Source of the DNA: Manduca sexta
Taxonomy: Eukaryota > Arthropoda > Insecta > Lepidoptera > Sphingidae
DNA: 64,000 bases
NCBI RefSeq assembly: GCF_014839805.1
Contig: NC_051129.1
Span: forward strand, 13,520,920 to 13,584,919
Direction of reading: 5' to 3'
The notes beneath the pieces were generated by a model. It saw only the letters and a list, made by a program, of their open reading frames with translations. It was not told the DNA's origin and did no database searches. A program made the translations under genes and the position numbers. Positions 11,421 to 24,365 of this stretch are shown here, piece after piece (within the stretch, counting starts at the first letter, position 1; every line of letters starts with the position of its first letter).

Positions 11421-13523
11421 AAAATCCAAACGAAGTACAAGTTGGAAGCGACGCGAGTGACCCAAAATAAGCTCTATGAATGTTGCCATTAGCAAAAAAT
11501 TAGAAAGCTTGAAATTCAATTGTGTAGCATTTTTAGCTTCTTTGTACGAGTTTACAAAATTAAAGGCGGATTTTCTTCATGATTAAATAATTTTATTCGT
11601 GTTTGTACATTTATATATCATAACATCGCGTACTACAGCATTTTACGTTTTTAGTTCAATTTGCCCTTGACCTACATTTTTGACAGAATATCCCGTGATT
11701 GCACGCCATATATAGTTGTCAATGTTATATTATTTTTAATCTAAACATAATATGTCAACATTTTTATTTATTATAATAAATTATTTAAAAATGTATTCTT
11801 TAGACAAATTCATAATTGTTTTTAGCTAAATGTACCTTACAGCGCCACCTATTGAAAGACATACGCACTGTTTGAGACGATAAATTAACGATCACATCGT
11901 TTCATCTTTTGGTGCCAAATATATACATGCGTTTAATTAGTACATACTACATTGTTTTATACTGTCATTGTTGACTTGTAATTTGTAGTTTATAAACATT
12001 TCGTTTACTTTTTTTACGTTGCAATGATTATATTCTAACTTGCCTACAAAAAGGTCCACAGGGTCTTTGGGTGTAAATATTCAAGAACAATGTTTAAAAT
12101 TTAAAAGATAAGTACTTATGAAAGTAGGTAGGTACTATTGAGACTGCAATAATATGAAATAACTGAGTAAATAATATTTCTTATATTTCCATAATAATGA
12201 GATGATGACAAAGCCGACTCGATGAAAAAATATAGGGAGGTTCCAGGTTCAATTCTGTGAACACGATATCTCAAATTTTTATTACGTATTTTGTCATACA
12301 ATTTTTTTAATTCAATTACAATTACTAAAATCTGAAAGAAAAGACCCATATATTCATACGTATGGGTTTTACCCTGATTCATAGTTCCCTTTATCCTACT
12401 AGGTGATTTGAGTATTCAATGATTACGAGTAAATTGTCTGTCGGGCGTCTGAACTGTGAACGAAGTAGTATGGAAATGTATGATGTAGCGCAAATTGGTC
12501 CACTAGACGACAAATTGTCTGCGGTGATTACATGACCTGCGACGTGTGCCTGCACACACGGAGTTTGCCAGTAAAACTATGCTTTAACTTCGGTGTCGTT
12601 TAAAAATTCTTTGAGTAGTCAGTACTCTGTGGCCGAATAATTATGATATAATTGTTTTGTCTATTTAATGTCCATAGAATAAGGATCTCCCGATGTTAGC
12701 TCAAGGATGGACTTCGCGGCCAGAGCTTCGAATTAATACATTAGTAGAGATAAGTACTAAGTCTTGTGTATTCGTCATAAATATGTTGCGATAGATGTTA
12801 ATGAGTATAGTTGATGTATGAGCGAGGAATAAATCGACGTGCATCGTTGAATGAGGCCGTCCCTTTCTGTCGGGATTTTAAATTGCTTTCATGGCGTGTG
12901 CAATTGCTTCGTCCAATAGATTGTAGAGTTGTAACGGATGTTGCTCATGACCATGAAGATGACATTATACTCTACATTTTTATATAGGTTTCTTGAGTGC
13001 GAGACAGTCTGGCTACTTACTAATCACTAATGCTTTCTCTTTTTCTGCCGCTGAGCAGTAAGTAAGCTCTGTTGCGTTTCAGTTTGACTGGAGACTTTAC
13101 TGCCTGTGTAGTTATCGGAAGCTATCTTTTGCTCGCAGCTCCGTCCGCGTTGACATTCATTCCTGGAATTAAAAGTTGCCTCTAGCACTTAAGCGTAATG
13201 TAACTTTCGATTAATGAAACAATTTTAAAATCGGTTAAGTAATATTGATAGATGATTTAATAAATTGTTTTTTATTTTTATCTATAATTCATATTATTTA
13301 ATTTGTAAGTCATCCAATTTCTTAGGATGAAGGCATATTTTTAAGGCCCTCCTTAGCAAATGGTGTTGAGGACTCATTCCGTACATTAACGGCCCGGCCT
13401 CCCATGAGTCACGGGCTGAAATATGAAACCCGTACAAGTAATTACTTTAAACAATCTAGGTCGCTTTGAAAATGTTAAACTACTAAAATGTTCCCTATTG
13501 AATTGTTTATGTAATAGAATTGA
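11421..13523. other. intergenic DNA between the divergent lola and E93 genes
   Basis: No coding exon is supported. One CTCF-core-like site is at 11841-11850 (separate entry). The rest is AT-rich with scattered GC-richer fragments that may be old mobile-element pieces. Confidence 0.5.
11841..11850 (-). promoter_or_regulatory. CTCF-core-like site AGGTGGCGCT
   Basis: On the minus strand the ten bases read AGGTGGCGCT, the core known from fly CTCF sites. It sits about 0.6 kb upstream of the lola 5' exons, in the intergenic space before E93. A single ten-base match is weak evidence; the interest lies in its recurrence elsewhere in the window. Confidence 0.3.
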
Positions 13524-13752
13524 TTTAAGGTTATAGCTTAAGGTCCATTTTTCATACATTTTGTTTCACCTTTAATCTGGGTAACTAAACAAGTATTGAC
13601 AAGTAAAGAATTTAAATTCACGTCTAGTTAGTGATTAGTTCTTCGGCCTTGTACCACGAAATATCCATGCATATTATTAAACTGCGAGAACTAATCACTA
13701 ACTAGACGTGAACAATAATTATATGAAACAAAATGTACAAAAAGTTAAGCTA
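13524..13752. mobile_element. foldback MITE-like element
   Basis: Inner arms 13617-13642 and 13687-13712 are a perfect 26-bp inverted repeat around a 44-base loop. Outer parts are also loosely inverted (13553-13568 against about 13722-13737). The left part, 13524 to about 13612, recurs at 52711-52800 with about one mismatch, which shows that it is a dispersed and recently active sequence. It has no coding capacity. Confidence 0.75.
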
Positions 13753-15160
13753 CCAGTTGAAACATGTAAAAATATTGTAGAAATATGTTTTTTTTTCTAC
13801 AAAAATATAGTTTGCACTCCGTTTTCCTGGAAGCCTTAATGCTATGTAGTGCTTAATTAAAATAAAAATACGTATACTTAGGTATATAAAATAAGGGCTT
13901 CTATCTGTTCTTTTATCAGCCTCTTGTTATAAAATGACGAGTTTCTTTTAACTTTTAACTATCATAATTATTTATCTGCTGGAAACAGTGACTACGTTAT
14001 CAAATGCTAAAAAATAAAGACATCTAATGCAAGAATGTCCTAAACATAATTTAATTCAATAATAAGCGAGTTAATAAATTTTCTTCGAAAATAATAATGA
14101 ATAAAGGGATAAATTATAATATTTGAGTAAATTATATCTAATACAACTTAAAGCATTGTTGATAATTTCCGATTTTTTGTATGCGCGTCGAATGTGATTA
14201 CTAATTAGTAAGCTTCTAATCGAAATCCTTGCCAATATTCCTGGAATTTGTTTTATATATGTACGGCGATAACAGGTTGAGGGCGTGAATGCGGATATTT
14301 TTGTCAAAATTAGATTCGAGCTATTTCATTATGTTTTATCATAATATATGTAGTTTTCGTAAGGCTTATTAAAAAAAAATGGCAAAATTAACGATCATTG
14401 TGAATAGCAGGAATTATGAAATAACATTGCATCTTATTGGCAATTTTATAATACTTTTACAGTCAATAGTGGTATTTATTCTATATAAGTGTGCTAGGGT
14501 AGCATACCGTCCTAGTAGGTGGTATATCATATAGAGAGCTGGTTTGTTCGGATAACGAATACAAAGCGTCAAGTAAAAATCCGTCTTCAAAAAAGAAAGT
14601 GCAATGTTTATAATGTACAGCAAAGTAAGATCACTGGATCTGATTAGTGAAGAGGCATTCAGCAATAGTAGTACATACGAGAGACAACTAAGTATCCGTG
14701 TTCAGTCGACTTATGGATTGAAAATGTATATAAGTTTCACCTCTTTGTACTTGAATGTCGGCGGTATCGGACCCAAAAGCTGGTTAAATCGAGATGTTTC
14801 TTATTAATGTTTATTACTGTTATAGGTGAGTGAAGTTCGGCCAGATTACATCGCAGAATTCACGGAGATCAAAGGGAATCGTTAGATCCATCAAAACAAG
14901 ACGGGCAGGGTCGAGAGAAAGTTCATGTCAAGTAGTTTAAAAATAATATCCAGAGAGATTGATTACGTAGATGTTCACGAATTTACTACAATGATGACTG
15001 TTAACCACATTTTATAAAGATATCTTTACTATCACGCAAATTGGGCTGTTCCGAATGAGGATTATCATACCCATAAATACAAAGCAAGATACATTAGACA
15101 GAATTTGCGAGGCTATCTAGTTTTTTCATCTAAGTTTATTATTTTTTTATTGTTTATTAT
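13753..15160. other. intergenic DNA, no gene seen
   Basis: AT-rich intergenic sequence. Reading frames present are short and show no domain or codon pattern I recognise. Confidence 0.5.
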
Positions 15161-15454
15161 GACGAGACGAGCTTGCCGTTCGTCCGATGGTAAACGATAC
15201 GACCGCCCATAAACAATAGAAACACCATCCAACACCTTGAATTACAAAGTATTGTTTGGTATTTCATCGCGCTCGCTATCCTGAGACGTGAGATGTTAAG
15301 CTACATTATGTCCAGTGGTTACACTGCCTACAAACTTCTTCAAACCGTAACGCTACAGTGACTATACCCTGCTGCTTGGCGGCAGAAATAAACATTGCTG
15401 TGGTACCTGCCCCGGCAGACTCTCACATATGAGAGACCTGCCACCAGTTCCCGT
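15161..15454. repeat. dispersed lepidopteran repeat, copy 1
   Basis: The segment starts near ACGAGACGAGCTTGCCGTTC and includes TGCTTGGCGGCAGAAATA and a GGTACCTGCCC stretch, a combination I know as a frequent interspersed repeat of Lepidoptera. A second diverged copy of its first part is at 52493-52672. It has no open frame. Class (SINE, LINE tail or non-autonomous DNA element) is not decided. Confidence 0.65.
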
Positions 15455-16099
15455 TTAGTAGGTTAAATATTGAAGCAATTCTGATGAAATGTGTTTGATG
15501 ATGACATGCAAGGTGAAACGTAGGTAATATTGTAATCCTATACCTGAGGCACCTTAAAGATAATTTAAACCAGGGAAGGTCAAAACAAATTTCAAAGCGC
15601 AATAAAAAGATTCGCGGAAATTCAAAAAATTCAAACCTGTGTCTAATCTCAAGACATTCAAAGAATTGTTCAATTCGCGTCGTAACTTTTTTTGTTTTTA
15701 TAATCTGAGTTTCCTTCTCTTTGTTCTGTATTCATTTCTTGAGAATGTGTAGTTTAAGTTCTTATAATTGTGTTCCTTTTTATGTTGAAGTGTAACAACA
15801 TTTAATTAATTACCTAATAAAGATTTATTTATTGCATAACTTATAGCAACCGAAGGACAGAGTTCATTTGCACATATTTTAGTGTACGCATATTCAACGT
15901 AGAAGCTTTTATTATGCATTTTGCGAGTGGAGGTACTGATTATGTTATTCGTTCATAGTCACATAACGGTATTTGTTTATCGCATAAGAGAATCTTATTT
16001 CAAACAAAGAATACGGAATAAGTTTAACGACCCCAGTTTTCTCGATATGTTAGGTTAGTACCCCTTTATTTTAATTAGCAAATTCGGCAAGTGAACGAA
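15455..16099. other. intergenic DNA upstream of E93
   Basis: No gene, RNA or bounded repeat is recognised in this AT-rich stretch. Confidence 0.5.
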
Positions 16100-17680
16100 A
16101 AACATTCACCGCTGAGAATGAGAGACGCGACCCGGAACGATTCCTTTGCAAGCGTTGTCGCTTCGTTATAAAAAATCAATAGCATTAGTAACTTCGTACA
16201 AACGAATTATACGATTCCCTTTGTGTGCGTCGGCGGGCTTTCGATGTGCGGAAAACAAAAACCACGAGCGAAATTCTTGTAATAAAAATCAATCGGAGCA
16301 GAGAGAGAAGGCGCCGGGCGCCGGGCGTCGGGTGCGGGGCGCCGGCGAGTCGGGCCGCGGTCTGCCTCCCTCCGCCGCTCTGCATACCTACATACGCTAC
16401 GATGCACCTTCCCTCCCGACAATTATCTGTCGCCGCTTGCTCTACTCTCGCCCGCTTCTCTAACTTATCTACTTATTATATGTTAATATTTATTTTAAGA
16501 CAAATTCCTCTCGAGTTTGTCGGAGCGCAAAGTCAGCCACGCGTATACTGTGCGGTGTACTATACATGCCGGACGGGTTTGGGAGTTTGGGAGGGAAGCT
16601 CGGAGCGGCGCGCGGCCGGTCCCCGGCAAAAGGCGTTTGTTTTTATTTCTTTGGCGCGGAAAAAATCAGCACGCGCCCGCCCTGCACCTCCTAAACATGC
16701 GCCACGCAGCGACGCAGACTCGGCCGGGTGTATGCCGAATTCACTTTCATTTGCGACATCTCATCGTATCCCGAAGGTCACCGTGGAGGCGCGCGTGTGG
16801 ATTGCGGCGTGTCGTAAGGGTTGACGTGCACATTGCACGCGTGGCGCGAGCGGGCGACTGCCGCGGCCACCGCTGACCGACTAGGTGAGTCGAGCAGGAG
16901 CACCCGACTGGGATCTTGTCTTCGTTTCCCTCGTTTATCAGTTCCGTTTCGCGCTGTCCTTCGCGAAGACGGCGAAAGTGAATTCGTATCTGTCTCGGAT
17001 GGCGGGTCGCGCAGCCGTGAGCCGCGTCCGTGCGGCGTGCCTCCGCCACAATCATGTGAGCAGTGAGCGGGTTAACCGCGCAACTTTACATTCACTATCC
17101 GCCACCGTGCACCGACGCGACGACGGCGCGGCGCGGTGCGTGCGGATTCGCGGCCCGCCAACGTGCGATAATGTACGCTACCTGCAGTTTCTTAAAGTCG
17201 ATTGTATCTACTTACGTTATTCGCGAGGTTAAAGTTTTGAGCCAGTTTCGCGGGAATTTTATTTAGTCGAAAGTTTCTCGCGCTCGATATAATATGGTTA
17301 TGTGGGTAGACTAAAACAAAACAATGAGAAACGGTCGCCAGACGCGGCTCCGCGGCCGGCAGACAGAGATGGAATTAAAGTTTGCGCTCTTCGTTTGTGC
17401 ACCAATCGAGAAAAAATTCAATAAAGTCCGCTTCCTTTGTCTAATTGTATATGTAAGCCTACTTATATAACGTAATGTTCGATCGCGCGAAGTACCAAAG
17501 AAATTATGTTCTACTGAGTAATTCAAGTTATAAACTAGGGTAACGGTCTGAAATTTGAAAAGGTACAAAGTTTTGAGTGTATTGATAAAGATTATGGAAT
17601 TTACGGATTTGTATTCGAAATGTATATTTTATTTAATGCGCCTTAATGTTTGTTTGTAACAATAGAATAATTACAAATAG
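16100..17680 (+). promoter_or_regulatory. Eip93F: E93 promoter and 5' UTR region, CpG-rich
   Basis: GC and CpG content rise sharply between about 16290 and 17190, unlike the flanks. A strong donor, GTGAGT, follows 16884 and could end a non-coding first exon that splices to the acceptor before 17681. Several open frames cross this region in different frames on both strands, as expected of CpG-rich DNA, and none shows a protein domain. I read it as promoter plus 5' UTR of the downstream E93 exons. Confidence 0.5.
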
Positions 17681-17779
17681 GAAATGCCAGGCGACGCCGG
17701 CCTCTTCCGCGTCAAGAGCGAGCCACTGTCCGAGGAAGACGACAGCAACTCCTTCGTCCAAAGCTATCTGGTCAATCAG
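17681..17779 (+). CDS. Eip93F: E93/Eip93F first coding exon of this isoform
   Basis: After acceptor AAATAG, three bases precede the ATG at 17684. The exon encodes MPGDAGLFRVKSEPLSEEDD followed by SNSFVQSYLVNQ and ends in phase 0 at donor GTACTG (after 17779). The VKSEPLSEE motif recurs as VKDEPLSEG in the exon at 22649, and such acidic motifs are common in the N-terminal part of these transcription factors. It lies upstream of the Pipsqueak-domain exons on the same strand; assignment to the same gene is by order, phase and motif similarity. Confidence 0.7.
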
Positions 17780-19859
17780 GTACTGTAATTTCGTTATTAA
17801 TAGTTAAATCAGTTAATTGTATAAGTAATTAGCGATTATGTTTAAATATTATCGGGCTTTCAGTTATAAGAAACCTGGTTTGATTTATAGTCGCATGTTT
17901 TTAAAAAGCGCTAGCGAACATTTTTTTTGGAGTAAATTTAAATAAAGTATTTATTTTTACCCTGAGTGACGTTATGTTGATTGATACTTGTAATTAAGTA
18001 ATAGTACTTTATCTAAATTTCGTAAGCATCAAACTAACCAATTTATTCAACTATACAAAGATTTTATAAATACCTTGAATTTACAAATTAAGCACTTAGT
18101 GTAATTATTGGTAATTTTTTGTTGTTGTAATAACTCTTTTTGAAGGACTCAGTTTTCTCAACTTGTTGTTTATAATAATTGCTAGTAAGTACTTAGCAGT
18201 ATTAAAAGTTGGAAAGTTGTAGTATTTTAATTCGAGAAGTAGCGTGCATTTTAATTAAATTTAACAATAAAATATTCCGAGCAAAATATGGTCATCACTT
18301 AGAGAATATTATATAAGCAGGTATTATTATATTTCTAAAATCAATAAAGAAATAATCCTGAGATTTTTATGTTTCATATAAGTTACCTAATATTTAGTAT
18401 AAACAAAACTTAGATACTCTAAATTATAACATCTCAGAAATTGTGAGTGGTCATCAGCTATCTATCGTGGTCAGAATTTTGGTACAACTTGTGATAATCC
18501 CATATAGGGTTTTAGTTGATGACAATCCAAATAATACTTATAGTTTTTATATGAACACTTTATTATATCTTAGAAAATCATTACTCTTCGTAGTTTTCGT
18601 ATTTAGGTAAAACCTAAAGGACAATGCCCAAAACCAGGCTATCATTGCGTCAGTCATGCGTCTTAACCAAATATCCACGAAAATCATCATTTTAATTATT
18701 ACTTTATTTGTATTTATTTCAGTCATAAGCGAATGGGGTTTAAAAGATATGGAAAAAAAGTTGTTTAATTGTTGCAAATCAAACACCGGATAATTTACTG
18801 CCAATATGGCGAAGTGATACCAATTTATAACAAATTCCCCTTTTTTTAAATGGAATAAAAAAGTTAATATGCACAATAAATGTGCTTTTACTTGAATCTA
18901 TAACATATGGATTCAATATTTTATTCATTAAACAAAAATATTGTTATAAAAAAATATATATTATACTTAATAATTATGACCAAACTCCAAATAGCTGGTA
19001 AAAAAGATAAAATATTAATCCTTCTAAAAACAAACAAATGGCGACTTGTACTTGCATTGACAGAAATACTAAAGTCAGCTAAAACATTTCTGGACTTTAT
19101 TTTTAATTAAATGAATATATGGGTACAGATTTTTATTACACTGGCAACTGAAATTGTGACATTTTGACACTTTAGAGTTGTCTGAATGAAAATATGTTCA
19201 TTATTAAAAATATTTTACTCATGATCGGAGTGTTATTCTGTATTTTAATGTTGAGTCGAGAAATTCATTGTTAAGAAACAAGGTGTATAGTGTGTGTTCC
19301 GAACTTTGAGACGGAAGGCTTTTAGTTAGCAATACAATGTCGTCTAGAGCCTAGACCCAGGACAGTTAATCGAGACGACATATCCCGGCGGTGTATTAAC
19401 TGCACCATTGCGGTGCCACAGCAACGATAAGTATATTTCTTAGACAAGCTATCCAGTTTGTAAGTTATGTAGATTATTATTAACCTACCCACAATGTGGG
19501 AAAAATCTTGCAAAAACTAAAGAAAACAGTTTAACAATAATAATAATCTGAACATTTTACTCAACTTCTTCATTATATTTTAGGTTTCAAGGCTGGAATG
19601 AATTTGTGCTGCCTGCTGGTGATCAGTTAATAGAGAGGTTCACAGACAACAACGACATGACATGACCCGACCAGCACTGCAAGAAGTCATTCACTCACTT
19701 CAACAGTATTATAAGCGTGTTGCGGCCACATCAAGTCCTTGTCTGTTTTCTGGGAAGCCATATCTATCAAAAATACACATCTATATAAAAATATACATCG
19801 GATTTCGTATTTCTTGTTTTATTTTTCTTTTCATATGATAAGTAACTATTAGCCTAATC
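17780..19859. other. E93 intron, first part
   Basis: AT-rich intron sequence. No exon is supported; reading frames on both strands look random. Confidence 0.5.
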
Positions 19860-20112
19860 AGGCTGTGAAGTTAGTTCCTGGGTTCCTGTTCTGCGATTTC
19901 TGGGCCAACAACATTTTATCTCGGTGTTTCTAACACGACTTGCCTCGGATCGGAATCCTCCAAAGAGGGTTGGCGTCAGGCATGCGGCCGATCATAAAAA
20001 CTAAGCTGAATCTATTCTACAATATGTGTTGACGCCATATTGAAATGAGATAAATTGTAAAATAAAAAATAAAGTAAAATGTAAAATAAATTGATTTGAT
20101 TTGATTTGATAA
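19860..20112. repeat. probable dispersed element with GATTT simple tail
   Basis: A GC-richer block (about 19860-20035) ends in an A-rich stretch and a short tandem of TGATT units (20091-20110). That layout suggests a 3' end of a retroelement inserted in the E93 intron on the plus strand. No second copy was found in the window, so the call is tentative. Confidence 0.4.
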
Positions 20113-22232
20113 TGTTAGGTGAAAATAAATATTAAGTTAAACCATCTAATAGAATTAGTCATAAGTCAGAAAAATATGTACTTACACAAAGAGTCGGGTA
20201 GTATATGCTCAGTAGAAAACTAGTATTCCGCCATCCTATCTTAGAAGTTTTATTGGAGCTTCGTCTCATCAGATATGTTAATACCTATCAGTTTCTTATA
20301 AGGGCAATTAAAGCTAAGTGAAAAGAATGTCCAATAATTGTTTATAGCAATATCAAGTAAGTACTGCAATACTGAACTTAATTAGGCACGTAGGTACTTT
20401 CTACCGTACATTATGGCGGTCCATACTTAACCTCAAAATAACCGAGTTACAAAATTCTGATTACTCCGAACTCCCATCGAATATCCGATTGTTTTCAATT
20501 TATATAAGATTTAGGATATATTCCTATAGTTTAGTGAAGGTTTTGTACAGACGCAAGCGTAGCCCAACTTTCATACAAAATGGGCATTCTCCTTTCAATA
20601 TTCCATACAAAATTAATGTATAAAACATGAAAATTTAACTTACGTTACTTCGTACCCACCGGCTTGTTCGGCTGTCTTCCTCTTCTATCCCCGCGCTCGT
20701 TCAACAGCCGGGGTACAAAATAGTATAACCCAAATCTAGTGGTATTAAAAAGTTTATTGCTTCATTTTGTCTTGCAAATATCTACATTTGTGTAGTTTTC
20801 CAATATTAATGTTCAATAACTTTGTTTTTAAGACCTACATTTTTGTATTTCTATTTATTGGATTTATTATGAAAAATCTTGGGGGTGTTATGTAAAATTT
20901 CAGTTTTACCAAATATGATATTTAGCTTCCTTCGGAGGATTTACGTGAAGTTGGGCACTGAATACTTGCGGAGTGATAATGTACCGACGCATCTACTGCA
21001 CCATATACACGTAAGTGCATGTTATATTTATTGGAACAAATTAGGTGAGTTATTCACGCTAATTACTTTTTAATCACATAAAATTTCATTATGACTGTTC
21101 GATTAAACTTCAATCAAATTATAATTGTTAAAATATTAAGTTAACCTACAATAGAGACAAATTATGTAGAGATTTCGCCGCATAAAAGTCTTTTTGCTCC
21201 ACTAGATCCTAAAACACTGAAATGATTTATAGCGCCACCTGTACGACGCAAACGCTATCTATTTTAACAACCTGATTAAAAATCCTATTGTATACCATGT
21301 AAGCAACTACCGAGATGAAAAGTAGCTTATACGTTAATCTAGGATATGGTTTATTTGAGTGCCAAATATCATTCAAATCCGTTCAGTTATTTCGGCGTTT
21401 ATTTGTAACAAACATTAAAACTTTTGCATTTAGAATATTAATAAAACTTAAGATAAGAAAGTAAAAACGAGATGATTTATAATAATAATTTGATTTATAA
21501 AGAAATACGAATTTATCACCAATATATGTTGGTGAAAACAATATTCCATCGACATGCATAAAAATCTTACTATTATTCCGCAAACAAACATTTTCCCATC
21601 AGCTAAAAAGGATTGGGAATCCGCATTTAGGGAAAACGAAGTTACGATAAATTGGAAGGCTCGGTTTGGTTCGATTATGGTTCCGAATAGTTTCCCATTG
21701 ATATTTGGCTGGTACCCAATCAACAAGGCTACAGTCAAATCTTGCAGAGTAGATTTTGCACGCGGTTGCGAATCTTTGTCGGAATAATAGTATTGAACTT
21801 AATCAGTCCAGCTATGTTGTAATTTTTTGTGTAAAAGGAATTTATTAGAGTACGTTGCCGAAACTACCCCCTCTCCTCTCTCTCATACCCGCCGCTGCAA
21901 CTCCTGTAAACCACAATTAGAATGGCATTTTACAATACTGAGCGGTGATGCGGGTCTTTCGGAACACTAACTAGTCTTAACCCCATGTACTTAGGTAGGA
22001 GCGGCTGCTGCTCCTCTAGATTCAACACTACTTACATACTTAAACATAACATGCTATTGTACGTACTACTTATGTTTTCCTTTTGCCCATAAATTGAAAA
22101 CTGACTACACCCTTGTCACCTACAACGAAATTAATCAAAATATGGGAAAGTTGGGAATACATTTTTAAATTTCCATTTAGTGGAGTAGTGTTTAAACTCC
22201 AAGTAGTGAGGTGAGGTGTTGTGTGATGTCAG
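20113..22232. other. E93 intron, second part
   Basis: Intron without a supported exon. A 77-codon open frame at 21554-21787 (plus) has no recognisable domain. A CTCF-core-like site is at 21231-21240. Confidence 0.5.
21231..21240 (-). promoter_or_regulatory. CTCF-core-like site AGGTGGCGCT
   Basis: Identical ten bases to the site at 11841-11850, here inside the long E93 intron. The two copies differ in flanking sequence, so they are not obviously parts of one repeat. Confidence 0.3.
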
Positions 22233-22368
22233 GGCTCCGGGCTGGAGGAGCTGGCACCGCTGGCGCCGGCGGGGCCCGCCGCGACCCCGGTGTGTGTGAA
22301 GCAAGAGCCTAGGGAGCCCACCGGCGCTTACGCTAGAGACTCTCGAACCTGCACCGCATAGCGCAGAG
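22233..22368 (+). CDS. Eip93F: E93/Eip93F exon with in-frame stop near its donor
   Basis: Acceptor TGTCAG precedes 22233. Read in phase 0, as required by the previous exon, it encodes GSGLEELAPLAPAGPAATPV and CVKQEPREPTGAYARDSR, and then meets TAG at 22359-22361, eight bases before donor GTACCT. Shifting the frame by one base near 22350 gives an open end (LHRIAQ) up to the donor, so a missing or extra base in the assembly is likely. The VKQEP motif fits the acidic Pro/Glu motifs of the neighbouring exons. The junction to the next exon also fails to match in phase. Confidence 0.6.
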
Positions 22369-22648
22369 GTACCTACAGGACATCTATATTACAAACATTT
22401 TGTCTTTGCGATTTGCTTTAAATAAAATTTTACAGATTCAGAGATTTGGCGTACACGAAAGCTTATATAAATATAATTATTTTGTTTTCAAAGGATTTTG
22501 TAAATTAATTTTCTAGGTGATGCTTAGGTACTATTAGGATACCCATTTATTTTGTTATTCAAACATCTATCTTTTACTTTTCGTCTCCAACTTCCAGCCA
22601 TTAGAATGTGGTTCGTGATATATTTTACGATGAATCATCGTATTGCAG

Positions 22649-22760
22649 GGAGCAGCCTTGATAGACAGGCATTTGGCGTTACTCAACGCTAGCGACGACC
22701 CTGAGGCCACAGAGTTCATGCCGTTGGTAGCCGTGAAAGACGAACCGCTTTCTGAAGGAG
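22649..22760 (+). CDS. Eip93F: E93/Eip93F exon, VKDEPLSEG motif
   Basis: Acceptor TTGCAG precedes 22649 and donor GTATGT follows 22760. In phase 0 it reads GAALIDRHLALLNASDDPEA and then TEFMPLVAVKDEPLSEG, leaving phase 1, which the next exon accepts exactly. The repeated VKxEPLSE motif links it to the first coding exon. It contains no DNA-binding domain. Confidence 0.7.
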
Positions 22761-23209
22761 GTATGTACGAAAAAACGGCCGGCACGTAAAAAAATAATTT
22801 CGACATAAAAAAGATACATCGATTTTTTTAACTATAGTGTACATGTACTATGAATTTCTAGAAATAAATTAGCTCATTTGGAATCTAATACCGTAAGAAA
22901 ATCTGGTGGTATTAGGTGTCTGATTTTTTAATAAAAAGAGGCTGCATTTCGGCGGTAGGTAATATAAGTGATGTCTAATAATTGGCTAGTGTAGACTTTT
23001 TTAGACTTCAGAAATCATGCATGAATATTTTAGTTTTATGTGCAGGCAGAACCAAGGTTCTCGATTGCACCTGACGGTGAGTGAAATGGCGTCTAGATAA
23101 AGTGTCAGTTCACGAATCACGAGAGATGATTATTCCTCCCCAGTAGATACAAGCATGCCGGCCTGTTCAGAACAGTTTCCGTACGTGGCTTGGTGAACGT
23201 ATGTTTCAG

Positions 23210-23359
23210 AACAACCGCAGCTGAGCGGCGAGGATACGAGTGACTCGAGCGGCACACAGCCCGAGTCGGCGCCGCGCTGCAGCCCCAAGACTTGGACGCA
23301 GAAGGACATGGACAACGCGCTGGAGGCGCTTCGGAAACACAACATGAGCCTCACTAAAG
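23210..23359 (+). CDS. Eip93F: E93/Eip93F exon, start of Pipsqueak HTH repeat 1
   Basis: Acceptor GTTTCAG and donor GTAAAT bound 150 bases, phase 1 at both ends. After a Ser/Thr/Pro-rich stretch the exon encodes KTWTQKDMDNALEALRKHNM followed by SLTK. This is the first half of a Pipsqueak-type helix-turn-helix, and it continues in the next exon as ASATYGIPSTTLWQRAHRLG. This combination is characteristic of E93 (mblk-1 in bees), the ecdysone-induced factor that specifies adult fate at metamorphosis. Confidence 0.85.
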
Positions 23360-23734
23360 GTAAATATTTCGATGATATTACTACACCCTTAATAGTAGAC
23401 TCGTAGCATTGGTCTTTAACTGTGATTTGTTAAGTTCTGGTTTAGATTTCCAGGTGGGGTTTCTAAAAGTAAAATCAATTCTGATAATAAAAAGAGTCCC
23501 CTAGGATTTGAAATTCATCTAGTAATGTGGAAAGTACCTGGGAGTCCTATTATTATGATGAGAATTGAAGGTGGCTTCTCCCCGATCAGCCATCACTTCC
23601 GTCTCACCGTGACTTGAGTTTATTACAGGCCGTAACTTCTTTAAACCAATTTATTGTTTACTTGGTCTTCTTCTTATCCATCTGTGACCGTTGCACAGGT
23701 AACACTCACGTAAAAACGTTAATTTACATTGCAG

Positions 23735-23912
23735 GCCTCAGCAACATACGGCATACCATCAACGACTCTATGGCAGCGAGCCCACCGGCTGGGGATCGAC
23801 ACGCCGAAGAAGGAAGGTGCGGCGAAGTCGTGGAGCGACGCCGATCTGCGCGGTGCGCTGCAGGCGCTGCGGGCCGGCGCCATCTCCGCCAACAAGGCCA
23901 GCAAAGCTTACG
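23735..23912 (+). CDS. Eip93F: E93/Eip93F exon, HTH repeat 1 end and repeat 2 start
   Basis: The exon encodes ASATYGIPSTTLWQRAHRLG, IDTPKKEGAAKSWSDADLR, and GALQALRAGAISANKASKAY, then leaves phase 1 at donor GTAAGG. It therefore holds the recognition half of the first Pipsqueak motif and most of the second. The acceptor (TTGCAG before 23735) leaves one G too many for the phase-1 entry from 23359; the protein frame begins at 23735 itself. A one-base error at this GG is the simplest explanation, since the residues on both sides are fully conserved in pattern. Confidence 0.85.
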
Positions 23913-23966
23913 GTAAGGACTGAAGTTTTGCTTGATTAGTCGGGTACATGAGGGGCTATAAGGCTT

Positions 23967-24002
23967 CATGAAGTCCCTAGTATAAGTGCTAGGGACTTCA
24001 TG
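23967..24002. repeat. perfect 14-bp hairpin
   Basis: Arms 23967-23980 and 23989-24002 (CATGAAGTCCCTAG and its complement) flank an eight-base loop. It lies just downstream of an E93 exon, in intron. There is no T-run, and no role is known. Confidence 0.8.
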
Positions 24003-24365
24003 TTTTATTATTCAGCATGGTAATAAGATTATGATAACATAAATTATCGTATTGGGTTGTCTAATCTTAACAATGGTCCTTCAAGCCGGATAAGTAAAAA
24101 GTATAAGTATTTATGATCCAGTGGTTGGTATAGAGTTAAGAATAGGTTGTAAGTACAATACGTACTAACAAGTTAAAAATTCCTGTATAGTTTGTCTGAC
24201 TTCATTTCATTGACTGACTTCATTCTGATCTTATACATGATTTAAGATCTAAAGTCTCAATATAGACATTGGTAGTGATTGGTAGAGTATTAAATTATTA
24301 GTCTACAAGGGACTGACGTTTGATAGAGGTATAACAGTGGTGGTAGCACTTTCTCCGCTGTTCAG

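Noticed and set aside
16225..17066. Several overlapping frames up to 199 codons in the E93 upstream region
   Set aside because: CpG-rich DNA lacks stop codons in all frames; no domain and no consistent start or splice pattern.
21554..21787. 77-codon plus-strand frame in the E93 intron
   Set aside because: No recognised domain, no splice partner, and typical length for chance in this sequence.
23967..24002. Intrinsic terminator
   Set aside because: Hairpin without a T-run in an intron of a eukaryotic gene.
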